NCBI RefSeq assembly: GCF_000515235.1
Contig: NZ_KI911558.1
Span: 587,490-651,489 of the forward strand
Direction: 5' to 3'
Source of the DNA: Synechococcus sp. CC9616
GTDB taxonomy: Bacteria; Cyanobacteriota; Cyanobacteriia; PCC-6307; Cyanobiaceae
Length of the DNA: 64,000 nt
In this document: in pieces, positions 38,493-47,585 of the stretch
How positions within the stretch are numbered: the stretch's first letter is position 1
Layout of the letters: each line of letters begins with the position of its first letter
Position numbers and translations under genes: made by a program
Notes under the pieces: generated by a model
Seen by the model: the letters and a program-made list of their open reading frames with translations, nothing else
The model's database searches: none
Told to the model about the DNA's origin: nothing

Positions 38493-38579
38493 GCAGGCAG
38501 GGCGTTGCTTTTGCTTCATCTCTCCGAAGCCACTGCGTTGTTTTTCAGAGTTGCGCCGCTGTGTCATCAGTCTGATGTC

Positions 38580-38858
38580 ATGGCGGCTTTCATTCACCAC
38601 CAGCAACGACCCCTTCGTTCGCGTCTGCGGCATTGGCAGCAGGTACGCACCTGGGCTCGTCTGATTCGTGAGGCTGAAGCTCTCTGGCATGTGGACGTCC
38701 GTGCACTGCGGCGTTTGGGGGCGGTTGAGCTCTCGCAGCTGATTGAAGAAGTGCCAGCCACGCATCGTCGCCGCGTTAACCGATGGCTTGATTCCTACTC
38801 CGTGGCAACTCGATTGCATCGAATTCCGCATTCTCACAGAGATGACAATGCTTGCTGA
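38580..38858 (+). CDS. Small basic conserved-looking protein, unknown function
   Basis: A 92-residue, Arg/His-rich protein from an ATG at 38580; the frame opens at 38505. It has several amphipathic helix stretches, for example RALRRLGAVELSQLIEEVP and HRRRVNRWLDSYS. No family is recognised. It lies between the exonuclease and the PstS operator region, 124 bases before the pstS ATG. It could be a real small protein or a spurious frame. Confidence 0.5.
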   Translation: MAAFIHHQQRPLRSRLRHWQQVRTWARLIREAEALWHVDVRALRRLGAVELSQLIEEVPATHRRRVNRWLDSYSVATRLHRIPHSHRDDNAC

Positions 38859-38898
38859 AACTTGATTGATGAAGGATTCATCTTCATTCTACCAAGTG

Positions 38899-38928
38899 AT
38901 TAACCGCTCTTAAACTCTTCCTAACGAC
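38899..38928 (+). promoter_or_regulatory. Candidate Pho box upstream of pstS
   Basis: Three TTAA-like elements appear in a row with about 10- and 11-base spacing: ATTAACC (38899-38905), CTTAAAC (38909-38915) and CCTAAC (38920-38925). This matches the tandem PyTTAAPyPy arrangement to which cyanobacterial PhoB (SphR) binds. It lies about 55 bases before the pstS ATG (38983). Confidence 0.6.
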
Positions 38929-38982
38929 GAAGATTGTTGCTTTTAGCTACTCCTGGTAGGTCGATCTTTTCCCAGGCCTGCC

Positions 38983-39957
38983 ATGAGCTTCGTTAAGAAG
39001 GCTCTTCTCGTTTCTTCCGTGCTCGTCCTCGGGGCTGGCATGTCCGCCTCCGCCGCTGGAAAGCTGAACGGAGCTGGTGCATCCTTCCCCGCCAAGATTT
39101 ATCAGCGCTGGTTCGCTGAGCTGGCTAAGTCCGGTGGACCTCAGGTTAATTATCAGGCTGTTGGTTCAGGTTCCGGACGCAAAGCTTTTATTGATCAAAC
39201 CGTCAACTTCGGTGCATCGGATGATCCGATGAAGAAGAAAGATATGGCCAAGGTCAAGCGAGGAGTGGTTCAGATTCCGATGGTGGGTGGAACCATTGCC
39301 TTCGGATACAACAAGCCTGGCTGCAACCTGAAGCTGACCCAGGAGAAGGCTGTCTTGGTCGCCATGGGCAAGATCAAGAACTGGAAGGATCTCGGCTGTG
39401 CACCTGGCGCCATCACCTGGGTGCACCGTTCCGATGGTTCCGGCACGACCAAGGCCTTCACGAACTCCATGGAGGCGTTCTCCTCCAAATGGACCTTGGG
39501 AACTGGAAAGTCTGTGAAGTGGCCCTCAGGAGTCGGAGCGAAAGGTAACTCTGGTGTCGCCGGTGTGATCCAGAACCGCGTAGGTGCAATCGGTTACTTG
39601 AACCAGTCCTACATCAAGGGCAAGGTTGTCGCTGCTGCTCTTCAGAACAAGTCTGGTGAATTCCTCAAGCCCTCCGTGGCTGCTGGCGCCAAGGCCCTGA
39701 ACGGCATCAAGCTGGACAAGGATCTGGCAGGCAAGAACCCCAACCCGACTGCGAAGGGTGCTTACCCAATTGCGACGCTCACGTGGGTGCTTGCTTACAA
39801 GACCGGTAACGGTGCCAATGCTTCGGTGGTTCAAAATGCCTTCAACTACATGCTGAGCTCGAAGGCTCAGAACCAGGCACCCAGCCTTGGTTTTGTCCCC
39901 CTTAAGGGCGACATCCTGGCCAAGTCCAAGGCTGCTGTGAAGAAGATCGGCAAATGA
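38983..39957 (+). CDS. pstS: Phosphate ABC transporter, periplasmic phosphate-binding protein
   Basis: A 324-residue exported binding protein that captures inorganic phosphate for the Pst ABC transporter. The signal peptide ends ASAAG-K. The core has GAGASFPAKIYQRWFAEL and SGSGRKAFIDQTVNFGASD, the phosphate-contacting region, then VHRSDGSGTTKAF. Length is normal. No pstCAB genes are adjacent, so it is a stand-alone pstS, common in marine Synechococcus, which often have several. A strong terminator follows, then the regulator gene ptrA. Regulation by phosphate starvation is likely, given the Pho-box-like repeats upstream. Confidence 0.95.
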   Translation: MSFVKKALLVSSVLVLGAGMSASAAGKLNGAGASFPAKIYQRWFAELAKSGGPQVNYQAVGSGSGRKAFIDQTVNFGASDDPMKKKDMAKVKRGVVQIPMVGGTIAFGYNKPGCNLKLTQEKAVLVAMGKIKNWKDLGCAPGAITWVHRSDGSGTTKAFTNSMEAFSSKWTLGTGKSVKWPSGVGAKGNSGVAGVIQNRVGAIGYLNQSYIKGKVVAAALQNKSGEFLKPSVAAGAKALNGIKLDKDLAGKNPNPTAKGAYPIATLTWVLAYKTGNGANASVVQNAFNYMLSSKAQNQAPSLGFVPLKGDILAKSKAAVKKIGK

Positions 39958-39990
39958 GTAGTTGCTGATGCCTGTTGGCCAGCTTGAAAG

Positions 39991-40018
39991 AAAGGGGAGC
40001 TTGCGCTCCCTTTTTTTT
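39991..40018 (+). terminator. Rho-independent terminator after pstS
   Basis: A hairpin GGGAGC-TTGC-GCTCCC (39995-40010), extended by A:T pairs outside it, is followed by eight T residues. It lies about 34 bases after the pstS stop, and isolates pstS from ptrA. Confidence 0.9.
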
Positions 40019-40060
40019 GTCAAGAAAGAAACATGGTGTTTGACAATCTCTTGAGCAATG

Positions 40061-40090
40061 CTTAGTAAAGCTTTAACCAGTTGAACATCA
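40061..40090 (+). promoter_or_regulatory. Weak Pho-box-like element upstream of ptrA
   Basis: CTTAGTAA (40061) and TTTAACCA (40072) are 11 bases apart, with a poor third unit near 40083. This resembles the repeat before pstS but is more degenerate. It is 62-91 bases before the ptrA start. Confidence 0.3.
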
Positions 40091-40151
40091 TTTATTTGCC
40101 TTGTAGTCAACTTCTCCTTCATACACTTCTCGTATCTGAGAGGATGACTTC

Positions 40152-40787
40152 ATGGTTGCGCTTCCTTCCCGAGAACATTCTGACCGACGAGATGGTTTCA
40201 GAGATCTCCTGGAGAGCAACTATCAACGACGCAACCTCGTTCATCTCACTGCAGGCAGTGTTGTTCCTCTTCTGAGGAACAACATTTGGCTTGTTGTTCG
40301 CGGCATGGTGAAACTTGGTGCCGTCTCAGTTCATGGCGACGAACTCCTGCTGGGACTTGTTGGTCCTGGTGAGCCATTTGGTGAATCCCTCAGCACGGTG
40401 GAGGCCTACGACGCAGTTGCTCTGACGAACTGCGATCTGCTCTGCCTGACAACGATTGATATTCAGCAATCCCCAGAGTTGGCACTCGCCATGATGGATG
40501 CCATCGCTGCTCGCTATCGACAGGCCGAATCGCTGTTGGCGTTGCTCGGACTTCGCCGCGTTGAAGATCGCTTACGGGGGTTTCTGGAGTTGTTGGCACA
40601 GGATTACGGCCAGCCCTGTGAAGATGGCCTGAAACTCAATGTGCGTCTCACGCACCAGGAGCTTGCCAGTGCCCTCAGCACCACGCGCGTCACGGTCACT
40701 CGCGTGCTTGGTCTTCTGCGTGAAGAGGGTTGGCTCAAGATCGATGCTGAGCGCTGTCTGGTGATCTCCCACCTACCTCAGCGATGA
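40152..40787 (+). CDS. ptrA: CRP/FNR-family transcriptional regulator, PtrA-like
   Basis: A 211-residue regulator with a cyclic-nucleotide-binding-like beta roll (residues about 25-100, but without the classic cAMP-binding residues) and a C-terminal winged helix-turn-helix at about 165-195 (LTHQELASALSTTRVTVTRV). In marine Synechococcus the CRP-type regulator PtrA is encoded next to pstS and is induced by phosphate limitation. Both position and type fit here. It probably controls phosphate-stress genes, downstream of PhoB. The gene is separated from pstS by a terminator, so it has its own promoter. Confidence 0.82.
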   Translation: MVALPSREHSDRRDGFRDLLESNYQRRNLVHLTAGSVVPLLRNNIWLVVRGMVKLGAVSVHGDELLLGLVGPGEPFGESLSTVEAYDAVALTNCDLLCLTTIDIQQSPELALAMMDAIAARYRQAESLLALLGLRRVEDRLRGFLELLAQDYGQPCEDGLKLNVRLTHQELASALSTTRVTVTRVLGLLREEGWLKIDAERCLVISHLPQR

Positions 40788-40811
40788 TACTTCGCTGAGT
40801 GATCACAAAAA

Positions 40812-40832
40812 AGCCGGCGTGTTTCGCCGGCT
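40812..40832 (-). terminator. Rho-independent terminator for tRNA-Pro
   Basis: An 8-bp GC stem, AGCCGGCG with CGCCGGCT, and a five-base loop. On the minus strand the stem is followed by a T-run, on the plus strand it is preceded by a run of A and not followed by T. It therefore terminates minus-strand transcripts, that is tRNA-Pro at 40877-40950. It may also help end ptrA. Confidence 0.8.
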
Positions 40833-40876
40833 CTGCTCCATGTCGGGTGATTTGAGGAGCGAAATCGACGGTTGAA

Positions 40877-40953
<77 letters not shown>

Positions 40954-40964
40954 GAATCAAGCTA

Positions 40965-41321
40965 TCACAGTGAATTGCGGCGTCTGGCACGCGTCAACAG
41001 GCGAACCGTGAGACGGTCCCTGTTGTCAGAGGCATAGCCGAAAAGGCGACACTGTCTGGCCAGCCGGCGAAGCTCCAGAAGGTTCATCGAGGCAAGCCGT
41101 AACTCGGGGAGTGTTTTCCACGCCCGTGAACTCATGGGCAGGTGATCCGTTGTGGCGGCGCTGCCAAGGGTGAGGGTTCCTTCAGCCAGCCACTCGGGTA
41201 TCAGCACAACGAGCACAGCGATCAGTCCGTAAAGCTCGACAAGCCCCCGCGGAAGTGGATGCAGCTGATGACGTGGTTCTCGCTTCTCCGGTGCTTTCAC
41301 GCGGGCGAGCCCATCGCTCAT
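40965..41321 (-). CDS. Membrane protein with C-terminal SAP/Rho-N-like motif
   Basis: A 118-residue protein. The basic N-terminus is followed by one transmembrane helix at about residues 27-48 (LVELYGLIAVLVVLIPEWLA). The C-terminal 50 residues contain MNLLELRRLARQCRLFGY and later RDRLTVRLLTRARR. Together these look like the helix-extended-helix motif of SAP or Rho N-terminal domains, which bind nucleic acid. A family name is not certain. It is upstream of tRNA-Pro on the same strand with a 14-base gap. Confidence 0.65.
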   Translation of the reverse strand: MSDGLARVKAPEKREPRHQLHPLPRGLVELYGLIAVLVVLIPEWLAEGTLTLGSAATTDHLPMSSRAWKTLPELRLASMNLLELRRLARQCRLFGYASDNRDRLTVRLLTRARRRNSL

Positions 41322-41368
41322 TAACCATCACGATGCCATCATCTTGAGACGTCACCTGCAGCGGGTGG

Positions 41369-41548
41369 TCAGATCCGCAATGTTCCCGAGGATTCAGGGG
41401 CAGATGGTACAGCAGGCGCTTGGTCCCGCCAGAGCAGATGCGCAGGTCCCGATCGGTCTGGAGCTCTTGTCGTAAAAATCAATCCGAACACCAGGAACAA
41501 GGTGAGCACCATCGCCAGGATCACCGTGCGATCCGACAGCCCCTGCAT
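41369..41548 (-). CDS. Small single-pass membrane protein, 59 residues
   Basis: Starts at an ATG at 41548 that overlaps the msrA stop (TGATG, one base shared), suggesting translational coupling. Residues 8-25 form a hydrophobic helix (VILAMVLTLFLVFGLIF), followed by a Pro/Ala-rich tail. It is too short for ordinary ORF thresholds. No family is recognised. It lies between msrA and the 118-residue membrane protein gene on the same strand. Confidence 0.6.
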   Translation of the reverse strand: MQGLSDRTVILAMVLTLFLVFGLIFTTRAPDRSGPAHLLWRDQAPAVPSAPESSGTLRI

Positions 41549-42267
41549 CAGCTCAATGAGATGGGTGTGTTGTCGCTGCGGAGCACACAGTGACTGATCG
41601 ACCAGTCGTACTGGTTCCAGACCGACGTTGGAAGTTTGTAGTCCGCACCCTCGAAGTCGGCAAGAGCTGTTTGGGTTGGCATCGCTGAGCAGTAGGGACG
41701 GCTCCCAGGTTTCGCCAGGTACTGCTGGTGATATGGCTCTGCGAAATAAAAGGTTTGATCAGCCTTGATCTCCGTCGTGATCGGACCGTATCCACCGGAG
41801 TTGAGCTGGTCCTGGTAGGACTCGCGGCTGGCGAGAGCCAGTGCCATCTGCCGCTCTGTTGTCGTGTAGATCGCCGATCGGTACTGACTGCCGCTGTCAT
41901 TTCCTTGTCGATCACCCTGCGTGGGGTCGTGGCATTCCCAGAACAGTTTCAGCAGATCGGAAAAATCGATGGCAGGAGTGCTCCACACAACCCGTACCCC
42001 TTCAGTGTGGCCGGTGCGGCCTGAACACACCTGCTGGTATGTGGGGTCGGTCATCTCCCCTCCTGCGTATCCCACGGCAGTGGTCACGACGCCGGGCAGT
42101 CTCCAGAACCCCTTTTCGGCCCCCCAGAAACACCCACAGGCAAAAATCGCTTCTTCCTGGTCGCTCAGCAAAGGAGATCTCAGGGGAGTCCCCAGCACGG
42201 CATGGCGACCGTCGCTCATGTCGACCGTGCCGCTGGAGGGTGAAAGCCAGGACGGAAACATGCTCAA
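41548..42267 (-). CDS. msrA: Peptide-methionine (S)-S-oxide reductase
   Basis: A 239-residue enzyme that repairs oxidised methionine. The nucleophile is Cys46 in the GCFWG motif ([12 protein letters not shown]). The substrate-binding block [23 protein letters not shown] is intact in parts (HDPTQ and GSQYRSAIY), and the C-terminus contains [12 protein letters not shown]. An N-terminal extension of about 35 residues is not part of the fold. The gene is followed by the coupled 59-residue ORF on the same strand. Confidence 0.93.
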   Translation of the reverse strand: MSMFPSWLSPSSGTVDMSDGRHAVLGTPLRSPLLSDQEEAIFACGCFWGAEKGFWRLPGVVTTAVGYAGGEMTDPTYQQVCSGRTGHTEGVRVVWSTPAIDFSDLLKLFWECHDPTQGDRQGNDSGSQYRSAIYTTTERQMALALASRESYQDQLNSGGYGPITTEIKADQTFYFAEPYHQQYLAKPGSRPYCSAMPTQTALADFEGADYKLPTSVWNQYDWSISHCVLRSDNTPISLS

Positions 42268-42320
42268 TCGGCTGATTTCAGGAGCCTAGACAGCTCTGTT
42301 GAGATGCCGAGACGCTGTGA

Positions 42321-42587
42321 TCATTCGGTTTGCGGACGGGGGGCCTGTGTTGGTTCCACCTGGATGTGATTGATCAGAGTGGTCACAAACGCAAACAGCA
42401 GGAAGGGCAGGCTCAGAACCAGGATCAGTCCGACTCCCACAAGGGCAAAAAGCGGTCGCGACGATCCCATCAGTGCCAGTCCTGCAGCCAGGCTCACGAA
42501 GATCACGGCCATCCACGCCAGCACCTGGCCGTAGATATCGCCGAAGGTGAGTGTGCAGCGGACGGTGAAAGGGTTGCTGCTGGTCAT
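42321..42587 (-). CDS. Small two-span membrane protein
   Basis: An 88-residue protein with two predicted transmembrane helices, at about residues 19-40 and 46-70 (LFALVGVGLILVLSLPFLLF), and a short polar C-terminus rich in Pro and Gln. No family is recognised. It lies between the ABC exporter gene, which is upstream on the same strand, and msrA. A reading frame in the opposite strand is a shadow. Confidence 0.6.
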   Translation of the reverse strand: MTSSNPFTVRCTLTFGDIYGQVLAWMAVIFVSLAAGLALMGSSRPLFALVGVGLILVLSLPFLLFAFVTTLINHIQVEPTQAPRPQTE

Positions 42588-42656
42588 GAGCTGAGAGGAC
42601 GGGGGGTTCAGCTAAGACGGACACGCTTGCGTTGTCCGGCAAGGTTCGCAACTCTT

Positions 42657-44453
42657 TCAGGATGCCACCGCATCAAGTTGTTCAGCAGCCTGCTGGCGTT
42701 CCCAGAGACGCTGATAGGTGCCATGGGTTCTGATCAGATCGTTGTGATGACCTTGCTGAACGATTCTGCCTGCTTCCATCACCAGAATTCGATCGCAGGC
42801 CGCTGCGGCGGATAGCTGATGGCTGATCATCACGATGGTGCGCCCCTGCTGTCCGCGAATCGACTCCAGCACTGCAGCAGCCGTGTTGTTGTCGACACTG
42901 GCAAGGGCGTCATCCAGGATCAGAACAGGAGACGACACCAGTAGTGCCCGCCCGAGGGCTGTTCGTTGTCGCTGCCCACCGCTGAGGGTGATTCCTCGTT
43001 CTCCAACAATGGTCTGGAAGCCATCGGGGAATCCGCGCACATCGTCGGCGAGACGTGCCTGTTCTGCTGAGCTCTCAACCCGTTCATCGCTGGCCTCGGG
43101 ATCTCCGTAGCGCAGGTTGTCCGCCAGGCTGCTGGTGAACAGAAATCCTTCCTGCGGCACCATCGCCATGGAATGGCGGAGGGTCTGCAGCGGCAGGCTG
43201 GTGACGTCCATCCCATCGAGGAACAACTGTCCTGGCTCAACAGGCACCATGCGGCCGAAGGCTCTCGCCAGAGTTGTCTTCCCGCAGCCAACCGGGCCAA
43301 CCACGGCAACAAGTTCTCCGGCCTGGATGCAGAAATCCACGCCGAGCAGGACGTCCTGCTCGGCACCCTCGTAACGGACTCTGAGTCCTCTGGCTTCAAG
43401 CCTCCCTTGCAGTCGGTCACTCAAGGTGGTTACGGGCTGGTGGGACGAAGCGGGCTGCTGATCCCGGATCAGGGGGACGCGCTGAAGCAGTTCCTCCACC
43501 CGCTCGAGGCTCACCTGGCCGATCTGGAAGGTGTTGAGCGTGAACCCGAGCAATGCTGTGGGGAACACCAGCTGTCCCACATAAAGGATCAGGGCAACCA
43601 GCCCTCCTGTGCTGAGCGCGCCGGACTCAAGCTTCCCGCTGCCAAGGGACAACAACAGCAGCAGTGAAATGGAGGAAATCCCCTCCAGCAGAGGGAATAG
43701 GGTGCTGCGCGTTCGTGCGAGGCGGATCTGACTGTCTCGATAGTTGTGATTTCGCTCGCTGAATGCCGCCAGTTCGGATGTCTCCTGGCTGTAGATCTTG
43801 ATCGCGCCGATCCCGGAGAGGTCCTCCTGGATCAATTCACTCAGAGTCGCCAGATTTTCCTGCTGACGACGCTGCTGATGCATCATCCGACCGCCGAAGA
43901 GCCGAACACAGCCCAGCATCACTGGGTAAAGACCAACGGCCGCCACGGTGAGACCGGGGTCGATGGCCAGCATCGCCGGCAGGGTGACGCTGTACACCAG
44001 GGCGGTGTTGGTCAGGCTGAGAATTGAAAATCCCAGCAGACGGCGGATGTTTTCAACATCGCTTGTCGCCCGTGCGATCACCTCACCGCTGCCGGTGGTT
44101 TGAACCCAAGCAGGCTCCTGCTTGAGCATGTGGTCGAACAGTCGCTGCCGCAACTCCACCTCAACCTGACGCCCGACACCGAAAACCAGTTGTCGGGAAA
44201 TCAGCCGCACCACCCCCATCACGCTGGCCAGAAGTGCGATCCAGGCGGCTTGGGTCAACACCCTCTGATAGGCAAATCCCCCCTGGAGCTCATCGACGGC
44301 CTTCTGGACCTCCATGGGGATCGTCACCCCCAGCAGGTTGACTATTACAAGGGCGATCGCCCCAAGCAGCACGGTGCGCCGGTGGGGGCGCAGATAGCGG
44401 CCGATCAGATCCAGGCGCAGGGCGGCCACGGCGTCAACCAGGAGGAGCGCCAA
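42657..44453 (-). CDS. ABC transporter, fused membrane and ATP-binding domains (exporter half)
   Basis: A 598-residue type IV exporter half-transporter. The N-terminal membrane domain has six helices (residues about 15-310) and the ATPase domain spans about 350-585: Walker A GPVGCGKTTLARAFG, C-loop LSGGQRQRTALGRAL, Walker B VLILDDALASVD, and switch His in MISHQLS. The Walker B box ends DD instead of DE, so the catalytic glutamate is replaced by aspartate, as seen in the degenerate site of heterodimeric exporters such as YheI/TM287. A partner subunit is not in this window. The substrate, drug or lipid, is unknown. Confidence 0.88.
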   Translation of the reverse strand: MALLLVDAVAALRLDLIGRYLRPHRRTVLLGAIALVIVNLLGVTIPMEVQKAVDELQGGFAYQRVLTQAAWIALLASVMGVVRLISRQLVFGVGRQVEVELRQRLFDHMLKQEPAWVQTTGSGEVIARATSDVENIRRLLGFSILSLTNTALVYSVTLPAMLAIDPGLTVAAVGLYPVMLGCVRLFGGRMMHQQRRQQENLATLSELIQEDLSGIGAIKIYSQETSELAAFSERNHNYRDSQIRLARTRSTLFPLLEGISSISLLLLLSLGSGKLESGALSTGGLVALILYVGQLVFPTALLGFTLNTFQIGQVSLERVEELLQRVPLIRDQQPASSHQPVTTLSDRLQGRLEARGLRVRYEGAEQDVLLGVDFCIQAGELVAVVGPVGCGKTTLARAFGRMVPVEPGQLFLDGMDVTSLPLQTLRHSMAMVPQEGFLFTSSLADNLRYGDPEASDERVESSAEQARLADDVRGFPDGFQTIVGERGITLSGGQRQRTALGRALLVSSPVLILDDALASVDNNTAAAVLESIRGQQGRTIVMISHQLSAAAACDRILVMEAGRIVQQGHHNDLIRTHGTYQRLWERQQAAEQLDAVAS

Positions 44454-44500
44454 CCTAATCAGGCAACTGCATCAAGCTGTCAGCAGCACAGCTCCGTCCA

Positions 44501-44830
44501 ATGCCTGAAGCAGAGTCCACGGATGCCTCGACTCAGAGTCATCCCCTGGAAGCAAGCGATCGAGACCATCTTGATCGCTTGCTGGCGAGAGACTCGCCGC
44601 AGGATGGTGACCTGGCCGACTTGGCGCGTCTGTTGATCCGCTACGACGGATTCCCCGGTGCTGATGATCTTCAGAGGGATATGCAACGGCTTCTGTCGAT
44701 CTGGAAACTCAGCCGTGAAGAGCTCAACACGCGGGTGAGAGGTCTGTGGGCAGATGGGTATCGCCCAGGCCAAGCCAGTGATGAGGCGGTTGGCTCGGGA
44801 TTTGATACGAGTGAGACGGAGGGCAGCTGA
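44501..44830 (+). CDS. DUF3288 family protein
   Basis: A 109-residue soluble, acidic protein. The central part, [36 protein letters not shown] in pieces, matches the cyanobacterial DUF3288 family, with conserved [12 protein letters not shown] and a C-terminal [14 protein letters not shown]. No catalytic motif is seen. It is divergent from the ABC exporter and lies 107 bases before trpD, with a terminator between them. Confidence 0.8.
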   Translation: MPEAESTDASTQSHPLEASDRDHLDRLLARDSPQDGDLADLARLLIRYDGFPGADDLQRDMQRLLSIWKLSREELNTRVRGLWADGYRPGQASDEAVGSGFDTSETEGS

Positions 44831-44889
44831 ACGGACACTGGTCACGACTTGACGTTTTGGGTGATAGTGGAGATGTCCCCATCACCCGG

Positions 44890-44918
44890 CCCGGAGTGCA
44901 TTGCACCCGGGTTTTTTT
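44890..44918 (+). terminator. Rho-independent terminator before trpD
   Basis: The sequence CCCGG-A-GTGCA-T-TGCAC-CCGGG (44890-44911) forms a two-part stem with a single-base bulge, and is followed by seven T residues. It ends 20 bases before the trpD ATG. It most likely terminates the DUF3288 transcript. It could also act as an attenuator for trpD, but no upstream leader peptide with Trp codons is visible. Confidence 0.8.
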
Positions 44919-44937
44919 CTGTCACCGGTCCGTCGCC

Positions 44938-45984
44938 ATGTCCTCTGATCGCCCGTCCTGGCCAGCACTACTCGACAGCGTCATCGAGGGTGATCATCTC
45001 AGTGAACAGCAGGCCACTGCCCTGATGCATGCCTGGCTGGCCGAGGAGCTCACGCCAGTTCAGACCGGGGGCTTTCTCACCGCCCTGCGAGCCAAAGGAA
45101 TGGTCGCGCAGGAACTTGCAGCGATGGCAGCTGTGCTGCGTGAGGCATGTCCGCTTCCCTGCGAGCGCCCCGATCTCCTGATGGTCGACACCTGCGGAAC
45201 CGGTGGTGATGGTGCCGACACCTTCAACATCTCCACAGCTGTGGCATTCACGGCGGCGGCCTGTGGCGTGACGGTGGCCAAGCACGGCAATCGCAGTGCC
45301 AGCGGCAAGGTGGGCTCTGCCGATGTTCTGGAGGGCCTTGGTCTTCAGCTCAATGCACCTCTCACAGCCGTGGTCAAGGCCCTCTCAACAACAGGCGTCA
45401 CCTTTCTTTTTGCTCCGGCGTGGCATCCAGCTCTCGTGAATCTGGCGCCCTTAAGACGCAGCCTTGGTGTTCGCACGGTGTTCAACCTGTTGGGACCGTT
45501 GGTCAACCCCCTCCGTCCCCAGGCTCAGGTTTTAGGGGTGGCTCGTGAGCAGCTTCTGGAGCCGATGGCTGGAGCTTTGCGTGACCTGGGAGTCCAGCGA
45601 TCGATCGTGGTGCACGGCGCTGGTGGGCTGGATGAGGCCTCCCTTGCCGGCCCGAACCAAGTGCAGATGATTGAAGCTGGGGTCATCACCCCAAGAACGA
45701 TCGCGCCCGAAGATGTGGGTCTGACGCAGGCGCCGCTTGAGGCTCTCCAGGGCGGAGACCTGTCCACCAATCAGGACATCCTGAGCTCAGTGCTTCAAGG
45801 GCGAGGCAGCCGCGCTCAGATTGATGTTGTGGCGTTCAACACGGCCCTGGTTCTCTGGGCTGCGGGTCGGGAAATGGATCTCACAAAGGCTGTGCAGCAG
45901 GCTTTGGATGTGATCGGGAATGGGCTTCCCTGGCAACGCCTCGAGGCGTTGCGTGTCGCCCTGGCCGATGAAAATGGAGAATGA
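44938..45984 (+). CDS. trpD: Anthranilate phosphoribosyltransferase
   Basis: A 348-residue enzyme that transfers phosphoribose from PRPP to anthranilate in tryptophan synthesis. The core motif [17 protein letters not shown] marks the PRPP-binding site, and [21 protein letters not shown] carries the magnesium and anthranilate-binding residues. The frame is open upstream to 44857, but ATG 44938 gives a normal N-terminus. It is the only trp gene in the window. Next on the strand is carA, 30 bases away. Confidence 0.95.
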   Translation: MSSDRPSWPALLDSVIEGDHLSEQQATALMHAWLAEELTPVQTGGFLTALRAKGMVAQELAAMAAVLREACPLPCERPDLLMVDTCGTGGDGADTFNISTAVAFTAAACGVTVAKHGNRSASGKVGSADVLEGLGLQLNAPLTAVVKALSTTGVTFLFAPAWHPALVNLAPLRRSLGVRTVFNLLGPLVNPLRPQAQVLGVAREQLLEPMAGALRDLGVQRSIVVHGAGGLDEASLAGPNQVQMIEAGVITPRTIAPEDVGLTQAPLEALQGGDLSTNQDILSSVLQGRGSRAQIDVVAFNTALVLWAAGREMDLTKAVQQALDVIGNGLPWQRLEALRVALADENGE

Positions 45985-46014
45985 AGACACATCGCTTCTG
46001 ATCGGACAGCGCTG

Positions 46015-47166
46015 ATGACTGACTCATCGTCCGCTGCAGCTCATCTCGTTCTGGCAGATGGCACTGTGCTCCGAGGCCGCTCCTTTGGCCACCGCGGCTC
46101 TGTGGTCGGGGAGGTGGTGTTCAACACGGGAATGACGGGATATCAGGAGGTGATCACGGACCCGAGTTATGCCGGTCAGCTGGTCACTTTCACGTATCCG
46201 GAGTTGGGAAACACCGGGGTGAATCCCCAGGATCAGGAGGCGGAGCACCCCCATGCCCGTGGCGTGATTGCCCGTCAACTGGCACCGAGGCCAAGCAACT
46301 GGCGCTGTCAGCAGCCCCTCGACCAGTGGATGGCGGACCACAACGTTGTGGGAATCTGCGGCGTCGATACCCGCGCCCTCGTTCGCCATCTTCGTGAGGG
46401 CGGTGCAATGAACGGGGTGATCAGCAGTGATGGACGCGCCCCAGCCGAGCTATTGGCTGAACTCCGTCGGGCTCCGTCCATGGAGGGCCTCAACCTTGCT
46501 GATCAAGTCAGCACCAGAACGCCTTATTCCTGGTCAACACCCTCCCGCGTCGGTTTCGATCAGCGCCTCAAGTCGAAACCTGAGCGTCCCTACCGCGTTA
46601 CAGCAATCGATTTCGGGATCAAACGGGCGATTTTGGATCGTCTTGTGGCCCATGGCTGCGATGTAACCGTCCTCCCTGCAAATTCCGATCTGAGCAATGT
46701 CCTTCGTGAATCACCGGATGGCGTCTTCCTCTCCAACGGTCCGGGCGATCCTTCCGCTGTAGACGGAGGCATCTCATTGGCCAAACAACTCTTGGGCCAA
46801 ACCGACCTTCCCCTGTTCGGCATTTGTCTTGGCCATCAAATTCTGGGTTTAGCCCTTGGAGGGCGCACGTTCAAGCTGGCTTACGGCCATCGCGGCCTCA
46901 ACCATCCATGTGGAACCACAGGACAGGTCGAGATCACCAGCCAAAATCACGGCTTCGCTTTGGATGCGACCTCTCTGCCAGAGGACATCCTGGATGTCAC
47001 GCACTGGAATCTCAACGACCGCACCGTTGCAGCCTTCGCGCATCGTCATCAGCCAGTTTTCGGGGTGCAATATCACCCTGAGGCCAGTCCAGGCCCGCAT
47101 GATGCCGACCATCACTTCGCCAGATTTGCGGCATTGATGGGGGAACGCCGCTCTGGGCGTGGTTGA
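46015..47166 (+). CDS. carA: Carbamoyl-phosphate synthase small subunit
   Basis: A 383-residue glutaminase subunit that releases ammonia for carbamoyl phosphate in arginine and pyrimidine synthesis. The class I amidotransferase triad is present: the nucleophile Cys in LFGICLGHQ, and the His/Glu pair in [13 protein letters not shown]. The N-terminal half has [20 protein letters not shown] and [15 protein letters not shown]. The large subunit carB is not adjacent. It follows trpD on the same strand. Confidence 0.96.
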   Translation: MTDSSSAAAHLVLADGTVLRGRSFGHRGSVVGEVVFNTGMTGYQEVITDPSYAGQLVTFTYPELGNTGVNPQDQEAEHPHARGVIARQLAPRPSNWRCQQPLDQWMADHNVVGICGVDTRALVRHLREGGAMNGVISSDGRAPAELLAELRRAPSMEGLNLADQVSTRTPYSWSTPSRVGFDQRLKSKPERPYRVTAIDFGIKRAILDRLVAHGCDVTVLPANSDLSNVLRESPDGVFLSNGPGDPSAVDGGISLAKQLLGQTDLPLFGICLGHQILGLALGGRTFKLAYGHRGLNHPCGTTGQVEITSQNHGFALDATSLPEDILDVTHWNLNDRTVAAFAHRHQPVFGVQYHPEASPGPHDADHHFARFAALMGERRSGRG

Positions 47167-47198
47167 CGGTCGCCAAGATCCCTACACTCCGTGCGTGA

Positions 47199-47585
47199 AT
47201 GCCCGGAGGGGTTGATCCCATCAGCGAATTGCAGCGACTGACCGTCTCGCTCCGCGGCGGCTTCGAGCAGAAGAACGGCTGCCTGGTGTTTCATTTCACC
47301 GGTCAGCTGGACGCTTACTCCGAGAAGCAGTTCATGGACTACGTAGGCGATGTACTCAAGGCCAGCAAATTGGCTTCGGTGTTTGATCTGAGCAAGATTG
47401 ATTTCCTCGACTCCTCCGGTCTTGGTGCCCTTGTTCAGATCGCCAAACTCTGCAAAGACGCCAAACGTACCTTTGCGGTGGTTGGTAATTCGAGGGTGAC
47501 TCAGACCGTGAAACTTGTTCGCCTCGAAGAATTTCTGCATCTGGCGAATGACCTGCCGACGGCGCTCAGTCAGATTGCTGCTTGA
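47199..47585 (+). CDS. STAS-domain anti-sigma factor antagonist
   Basis: A 128-residue protein with a single STAS domain, like SpoIIAA/RsbV. The phosphorylation loop is in IDFLDSSGLGALVQ, with Ser72/Ser73 next to a conserved Asp71. Such proteins free a sigma factor by binding its anti-sigma kinase. No cognate kinase or phosphatase gene is adjacent. The first 18 residues are an extension. It overlaps the mini-RNase III start by four bases (TTGA), so translation is coupled. Confidence 0.85.
   Translation: MPGGVDPISELQRLTVSLRGGFEQKNGCLVFHFTGQLDAYSEKQFMDYVGDVLKASKLASVFDLSKIDFLDSSGLGALVQIAKLCKDAKRTFAVVGNSRVTQTVKLVRLEEFLHLANDLPTALSQIAA

Noticed and set aside
44831-44937. A trp attenuator before trpD
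   Set aside because: The hairpin with T-run is clear, but no short leader ORF with tandem Trp codons exists. It is better read as the terminator of the DUF3288 gene.
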